A model generated the notes under the pieces. The model was not told where the DNA came from and searched no databases. It saw nothing but the letters and a program-made list of their open reading frames with translations. This document shows positions 59,614-64,000 of a stretch of DNA of 64,000 nucleotides, one piece after another (the first letter of the stretch is position 1; each line of letters begins with the position of its first letter). A program made the translations under genes and the position numbers. The stretch is from Kribbella soli (GTDB lineage: Bacteria > Actinomycetota > Actinomycetes > Propionibacteriales > Kribbellaceae), in the NCBI RefSeq assembly GCF_004331345.1, contig NZ_SJJZ01000004.1:434001-498000 (forward strand), given 5' to 3'.

Positions 59614-60957
59614 ATGCGTCAACGGAGACTCAGGATCGTCGCAGCAGCAGCCGTAGCCGCGTTGATCGCCCTCGCGGGCTGCAGTTCGAATTCCGGGACT
59701 TCGGGCAGCTCCGGGGGTAGCGGAGGACCTGCCGAGATCACCTTCTGGCAGTCGCAGTTCGAGCCGTACCAGCAGAAATGGTTCAAGACGTACGTCGACA
59801 AGTTCAACGCGTCCCAGACCGACGTGAAGGTGAAGTACCAGGTCGTCCCCGGCGACACGTGGCAGCAGAAGCTCAAGGCCGCGCAGGCCGCCGGCACGCA
59901 ACCCGATGTCGCGACGACGAACTACGGCGGCATCCCTGCCGGCGTCGCGAACGGCCAGTTCGCAGAGCTCGACGGGCTTCTTCCGGACAAGGCCTGGAGC
60001 GATATCAAATCCAACGTCGGTGGGTTCGTCCAGGTCGGCGGCAAGCACTACGCGTACCCGATGCTCGTCGAGCCGTCGACTGTCCTCTACTACCGCACCG
60101 ACCTCGTCAAGGCCGCCGGTCTCGACCCGAATGCGCCGCCCAAGACCTGGGACGAACTGCTCACGTGGGCCGAGAAGCTGACGAAGGGCAAGGTCAAGGG
60201 CATGACGATCGCCTCCGTCGCGCCCGACCTCGGCTGGTCGAGCTGGGGCCTGCAGTACAACGCGTGCGGTCACCTGCCGATCAACGACGACTGGTCTGCC
60301 GCCAACGCGAAGGACCCGTGCTACACGAAGCTCTTCGAGTTCTACCAGACCCTGTTCCAGAAGGGCTGGATTCCGCAGCAGCCGAAGGTCGGCTACCCCG
60401 ACGCGACGCCGTACGGCCAAGGCCAGGTAGCGATGATGGCGAACGGCTCGTGGGCGGTCGGTCAGCTCAAGCAGACCTTCCCGGCGATGATCAAGAACAC
60501 GGCGGTCGCTCCGTTCCCGTCCATCGACGGCGATCCGAGCAAGCCGACCGCGACGCTCGGCGGCTGGACGCTCACGGTCGACGCCAAGTCGAAGCACAAG
60601 GAGGCGGCGGCGAAGTTCATCGAGTACCTGCTCGCGGGTGACCCGGCGATCATGGCCGACTTCTTCAGGCAGAGCGGTTTCTCGAAGTACACCGTCCGCA
60701 CGTCGGTCGACCAGGCACTCGCCAAGGACCCGGCCGCCACGTCCGACCCGTTCATGAAGGTCATCACCGACAAGGTCGTCGCGACCGGCAAGGCCGAGCC
60801 GGCGTACCCGTTCGACATCTCCCTCGCCTTCGCGACGGCGATCGAGTCCGTGATGAAGGGCAAGTCCGACATCCCGGCCGCCACACAGAAGGCGAGCGAC
60901 GCGATCGACCGCGTCATCAAGCAGCAGCGCCTCAAGGGCACAGCACCGAAGGGCTGA
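59614..60957 (+). CDS. Sugar-binding lipoprotein of operon E
   Basis: 447 residues. Signal peptide MRQRRLRIVAAAAVAALIALAGC with lipobox LAGC, then a Ser/Gly linker. ITFWQSQFEPYQQKWFKTY and YAYPMLVEPSTVLYYRTDL mark a family 1 sugar receptor. ATG 59614 follows AAGGGAGC. The permease gene starts six bases after the stop. No hydrolase or regulator gene accompanies it in the window, so the sugar cannot be inferred. Confidence 0.87.
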   Translation: MRQRRLRIVAAAAVAALIALAGCSSNSGTSGSSGGSGGPAEITFWQSQFEPYQQKWFKTYVDKFNASQTDVKVKYQVVPGDTWQQKLKAAQAAGTQPDVATTNYGGIPAGVANGQFAELDGLLPDKAWSDIKSNVGGFVQVGGKHYAYPMLVEPSTVLYYRTDLVKAAGLDPNAPPKTWDELLTWAEKLTKGKVKGMTIASVAPDLGWSSWGLQYNACGHLPINDDWSAANAKDPCYTKLFEFYQTLFQKGWIPQQPKVGYPDATPYGQGQVAMMANGSWAVGQLKQTFPAMIKNTAVAPFPSIDGDPSKPTATLGGWTLTVDAKSKHKEAAAKFIEYLLAGDPAIMADFFRQSGFSKYTVRTSVDQALAKDPAATSDPFMKVITDKVVATGKAEPAYPFDISLAFATAIESVMKGKSDIPAATQKASDAIDRVIKQQRLKGTAPKG

Positions 60958-60963
60958 CAGGGT

Positions 60964-61959
60964 ATGTCCATGATCGACACGTCGACCCAGCCGACGGGCC
61001 AGGCCACCGAGGCGATCGACCCGAGCGGTACGTCGCGCCGGCGGCGCGGGCGTCGCGCGAAGTTCACCGAGGAGGTGCCGCGACACCTGCGCGCGCACCT
61101 CACGGCGTACCTGATGATCACGCCGATGGTCGTACTGCTCGGCATCTTCGTCGTCTGGCCGCTCGTCTACGCGTTCTATCTGAGCTTCTTCGAGATGAGC
61201 TTCTACAAGGACGCCGAGTTCGTCGGCTTCGACTTCTACAAGTACGTCCTCACCGACCCGGAGTTCTACGAATCGCTGCTGGTCGGCCTCAAGCTCGCCC
61301 TGATGGTCGTGCCAACGATCCTCGTTCTCGCGCTGCTCCTCGCGAGCTTCCTCGCGACGCTGTCGAAGCGGATGGCGGCGTTCATGAAGACGACCGTCTA
61401 CGTGCCGGCCGTCGTCTCGAGTGTCGTCGCGGCGATCATCTTCGTCTTCATCTATCAGGACGAGGGCTTCGCGAACTGGTTCATCGGGCTGTTCGGCCAA
61501 GGCCCGCTGGCGTGGCTCAACACGGCGTCGACCGCGCTGCCGGCCGTAGCGGTCCCCGCGATCTGGCTCGGCTTCGGAGTTTCGACGCTGATCATGCTGG
61601 CGGGCATCCTCGACATCCCTGAGAGCTACTTCGAGTCGGCCAGGCTCGACGGCGCGAACTTCTGGCAGCGCACCCGCTACATCACCATCCCGTCGCTGCG
61701 CAACGTCATCCTTTTCCTGCTCGTCTCCGGCCTGACGTTGACGATCCAGGAGTTCCAGCTTCCGCTCGTCATGACGAACGGTGGCCCCGTCAACGCGACG
61801 AACACGCCGAACCTCTACATCTTCAACAGCTTCCGCGACGCCACGCCGTACGCGACGAGCTACTCGCTGACGGCGGCGCTGCTGCTCTTCATCGTCATCG
61901 GCACCATCTCGCTCGTCATCTTCCGGGTCGTCAGCTCCGAGAAGTCGTCGGACGCCTGA
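60964..61959 (+). CDS. Sugar ABC transporter permease, MalF-like (operon E)
   Basis: 331 residues: a basic cytoplasmic N-terminal region of about 50 residues, then six membrane segments. EAA loop SYFESARLDGANFWQRTRYI near residue 225. First channel subunit of the operon E importer. ATG 60964 is six bases after the receptor gene; a second ATG is two codons later. Confidence 0.88.
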   Translation: MSMIDTSTQPTGQATEAIDPSGTSRRRRGRRAKFTEEVPRHLRAHLTAYLMITPMVVLLGIFVVWPLVYAFYLSFFEMSFYKDAEFVGFDFYKYVLTDPEFYESLLVGLKLALMVVPTILVLALLLASFLATLSKRMAAFMKTTVYVPAVVSSVVAAIIFVFIYQDEGFANWFIGLFGQGPLAWLNTASTALPAVAVPAIWLGFGVSTLIMLAGILDIPESYFESARLDGANFWQRTRYITIPSLRNVILFLLVSGLTLTIQEFQLPLVMTNGGPVNATNTPNLYIFNSFRDATPYATSYSLTAALLLFIVIGTISLVIFRVVSSEKSSDA

Positions 61960-61984
61960 GCCGGCGTCACCGAAAGGACCTCCG

Positions 61985-62812
61985 ATGAACCGCACGTGGT
62001 ACGCCCCGCGCCGGCTCCTGTCGTACCTGCTCGTCGCCGGCATCGCCGTGACCGCGCTCTTTCCACTCGCGTGGATGGCGATCTCCGGCTTCAAGGGTCA
62101 GAACGAAGTACTGCGCACCCCGTTCCAGTTCTTCCCCGACGTATGGCGGCTCGACAACTACCGCCTGATCCTCGAGGACCCGCCGTTCGTCCGTGCCATG
62201 GTCATCACGTTCGTCGGCGCCGTCATCTTCACCGTCGCGAGCCTGGTGGTGAACTCCATGGCGGCGTACGCGTTCGCCCGCCTCGAGTTCGCCGGAAAGC
62301 GGTGGTGGTGGCTGGTCTGCATCACGCCGATGTTCGTCCCGGCGATGGCGATCCTGCTGACGTCGTTCGTCGTCGTGAGCAAACTCGGCATGCTCGACAC
62401 CCTGGCGGTGCTCATCATCCCCGGCGTCGCGTCGAGCGCCCAGATGTTCTTCCTGCGCCAGTTCTACCTCAACATGCCGGCGGCGGTGGAGGAGGCCGCA
62501 CTCATCGACGGCGCGACCCGCTGGCAGATCTTCCTGCAGATCTTCGTACCGCAGTCGCTCGGGCCCTTCGTCGTCGTCGGCATCGCCTCGTTCCTCGGCT
62601 ACTGGAACTCGTACGTGTGGCCGGTACTCGTCATCTCGAACCCCGACCTGACCCAGATCATGCAGTACCTCGCCACGTTCCGCTCGGCCCGCGGCAACGA
62701 GTGGGGCATGCTGATGGCCGGCTCGACCCTGGCAGCACTACCAACAATCCTGCTCGTCCTCATCTTCCAGCGCTACATAGTCAACGGCGTCCGCCTCGCC
62801 GGCATCAAGTAA
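61985..62812 (+). CDS. Sugar ABC transporter permease, MalG-like (operon E)
   Basis: 275 residues with six membrane segments. VTALFPLAWMAISGFKGQNE start and AAVEEAALIDGATRWQIFL EAA loop near 165; C-terminus YIVNGVRLAGIK. ATG 61985 follows AAAGGACC. Last gene of operon E; no ATPase gene follows. Confidence 0.9.
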   Translation: MNRTWYAPRRLLSYLLVAGIAVTALFPLAWMAISGFKGQNEVLRTPFQFFPDVWRLDNYRLILEDPPFVRAMVITFVGAVIFTVASLVVNSMAAYAFARLEFAGKRWWWLVCITPMFVPAMAILLTSFVVVSKLGMLDTLAVLIIPGVASSAQMFFLRQFYLNMPAAVEEAALIDGATRWQIFLQIFVPQSLGPFVVVGIASFLGYWNSYVWPVLVISNPDLTQIMQYLATFRSARGNEWGMLMAGSTLAALPTILLVLIFQRYIVNGVRLAGIK

Positions 62813-63557
62813 CCTCCCCCACCGCCCCCTAAGACCGAGCACGGCACAACACCGCGCCGAGGGTGCGCACGCCGCGCACCGGCGACCGGAGCTGTCGAGG
62901 TGAGCGCCTCGCCTGCGGCAAGGCCGCGACATCGGTGTGGGAGCAGCGGTGCGCGGGTCAGTTGTCAGGTTGTTGGGGGTGTGCTCGGGTCGCGGTGACG
63001 GCGGCGTCGATGTTCCGGTAGATCACGAGTCCTGATCCGTTGTCGGTGTGGTGGAGGACGTCGCGGACTTGGCCGTTGACCTGCTCACTCTCCGGTGGAG
63101 AGTGCACGCGGTGTAGCTGCGTTTTGCAACCCTTCGCGCTCATTCCGGTGAGTAAACGGTGAGTTCTCGACAGATCTGGTGCGGCCCCGGCAACGACGGC
63201 ATCTACGATGCCAACACCAGCATCCGCGTCGGCTACGACACGATCTACGGCGACAGGTACTACTTGTACGGCAAGTTCGGCGACGCCGGCGAGGACGTAC
63301 TGCTCGGAGGCAGCTACGGCACCCCTTGCCAACACGAGCACGCCTGCTTCACTGAACTTGTCAATCGTCGCCGCGGTGCCCATCTAGCGGCCGGTTGTGC
63401 GGAGCCACCAAGCGCCAGGAGCTCGGCAAGAGCTGCGGCCAGAGGGAAACTGAATGTCCAGGTGGTCCGAACACCACCCTTCTTAGGCTCGGGGGCCAAC
63501 TGCGCAGCACACTGTGGGAGGGCAATCGCGGTCAGCGCCCTCTGTTAGCCTCGAAAC
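62813..63557. other. 745-bp relic-rich gap
   Basis: No intact gene. The plus strand at about 63159-63330 encodes an RTX-like fragment (listed separately). On the minus strand, 62958-63115 reads as the end of some unrecognised protein (QVRDVLHHTDNGSGLVIYRN), without a start. The rest shows no structure I can name. Confidence 0.55.
63159..63330 (+). pseudogene. RTX calcium-binding repeat fragment
   Basis: Translates as GPGNDGIYDANTSIRVGYDT then IYGDRYYLYGKFGDAGEDVLLGG. GPGNDGIY and GDAGEDVLLGG match the GGxGxDxU nonapeptide of haemolysin-type calcium-binding proteins. A GTG at 63159 opens the frame, but the sequence after about 63345 is unrelated and there is no N-terminal export or catalytic region. 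It looks like a stump of a longer secreted protein. Confidence 0.5.
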
Positions 63558-64000
63558 ATGCCTGCTAATCCCAGTCTGGTCGTCGGATTCTTGCTGCTAT
63601 CAGCCCTGTTGTCCGCAATCCCGGGACCGTCGGTCCTGTTGGGGACCAGTCGCGCGATCACTCGTGGCCGCCGGTCAGCGATGTTGATCGTGCTCGGGAA
63701 CTTCGCGGGCGGCATGGCGCTCCTGGCGCTCGTACTGGCCGGTCTGGGCGTGATCGTGGCCACTTCGGCGAAGCTCTTCATGGTGGTCAAGCTCGCCGGC
63801 GCCGGTTACCTCCTATGGCTCGGAATTCGCTCAATTCTTTCGGCGCGATCTGGCGGATCCGGCCACCTTGCCCAGCCTGTTGCCGACCGCCCCGCCCATC
63901 CGGTAGCCGCGGTGCGTCAGGGATTCCTCGTCGGAGTGGCGAACCCCAAGAGCATTGTGTCGCTGATGGCGATCCTGCCCCAGTTCGTCGACCACAACCT
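63558..64000 (+). CDS. LysE/RhtB family exporter, truncated by the window edge
   Basis: 147 residues are visible and the frame runs off the right edge. Membrane segments with PGPSVLLGTSRAITRGRRSA near residue 22, then GYLLWLGIRS and GFLVGVANPKSIVSLMAILP, fit LysE/RhtB amino-acid exporters. The proline-glycine loop and the late ANPK motif are both present. About 60 residues are missing at the C-terminus if the family length of about 205 holds. The exported amino acid cannot be read from sequence. Confidence 0.82.
   Translation, partial: MPANPSLVVGFLLLSALLSAIPGPSVLLGTSRAITRGRRSAMLIVLGNFAGGMALLALVLAGLGVIVATSAKLFMVVKLAGAGYLLWLGIRSILSARSGGSGHLAQPVADRPAHPVAAVRQGFLVGVANPKSIVSLMAILPQFVDHN

Noticed and set aside
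59476..62094. 872-codon minus-strand open frame
   Set aside because: Mirror of operon E on the opposite strand; Arg/Asp-rich composition typical of antisense frames in high-G+C DNA.
62958..63383. 141-codon minus-strand frame next to operon E
   Set aside because: It runs antisense through the RTX fragment and joins unrelated segments, so it is not a credible single gene.

Overview
The window is high-G+C DNA with ATGA/GTGA gene overlaps, start codons that often include GTG, and short or absent leaders. This fits a soil actinobacterium. The density of sugar ABC importer operons under LacI, ROK and GntR regulators suggests Kribbella or a relative in the Propionibacteriales. That assignment is inference from gene style, since no rRNA or tRNA gene was found. 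I saw no phage, CRISPR array, transposase or known defence system.

Layout. 1-2145: YndJ-like and DUF1990 proteins, then uracil-DNA glycosylase. 2854-5497: a DUF969/DUF979 membrane pair with a DUF2891 protein. 5445-8881: a heterodimeric ABC exporter behind a candidate iron box. 9026-15605: operon A, with a ROK regulator, CUT1 importer, GH4 enzyme and BadF-type sugar kinase. 15696-18773: a secreted repeat protein, an RHH-like protein, an MscS-like channel and a GNAT acetyltransferase. 18766-23151: four tandem paralogues of the neutral zinc metallopeptidase family, one without its HExxH motif. 23335-26169: two methyltransferases, a hypothetical protein and a lipoprotein sortase. 26381-33705: operon B, with a CUT1 importer, LacI, sulfatase, APH-type kinase and MOSC protein. 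34055-37728: a GT87-like mannosyltransferase and a cyclase/ATPase/TPR regulator. 37767-43209: operon C, with LacI, a CUT1 importer and a sulfatase. 43325-49014: small genes, a racemase-family protein, and a TetR-controlled hydrolase/HD/membrane/SnoaL operon. 49050-56453: operon D, with a GntR regulator, GH39, aldo-keto reductase, CUT1 importer and SDR. 56462-59381: a TetR regulator with four matching operators, a secreted protein and an M24-fold protein without metal ligands. 59614-62812: operon E, a CUT1 importer. The window ends with a relic-rich gap and a truncated LysE exporter gene.

The main theme is uptake of oligosaccharides followed by processing inside the cell. None of the five CUT1 importers has its own ATPase gene, so they probably share one encoded elsewhere (MsiK type). 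The sulfatases, GH4 and GH39 enzymes have no signal peptide, so desulfation and hydrolysis should occur after import. Each locus has its own candidate operator, and several are clear palindromes beside the gene of a matching regulator.

I found no convincing new multi-gene system. The best leads are the four-gene protease cluster with a pseudoenzyme, the asymmetric exporter with an iron-box-like site, the TetR regulon with four CTCTA...TAGAG operators, a candidate small RNA at 33801-33898, and a 98-bp MITE-like repeat.
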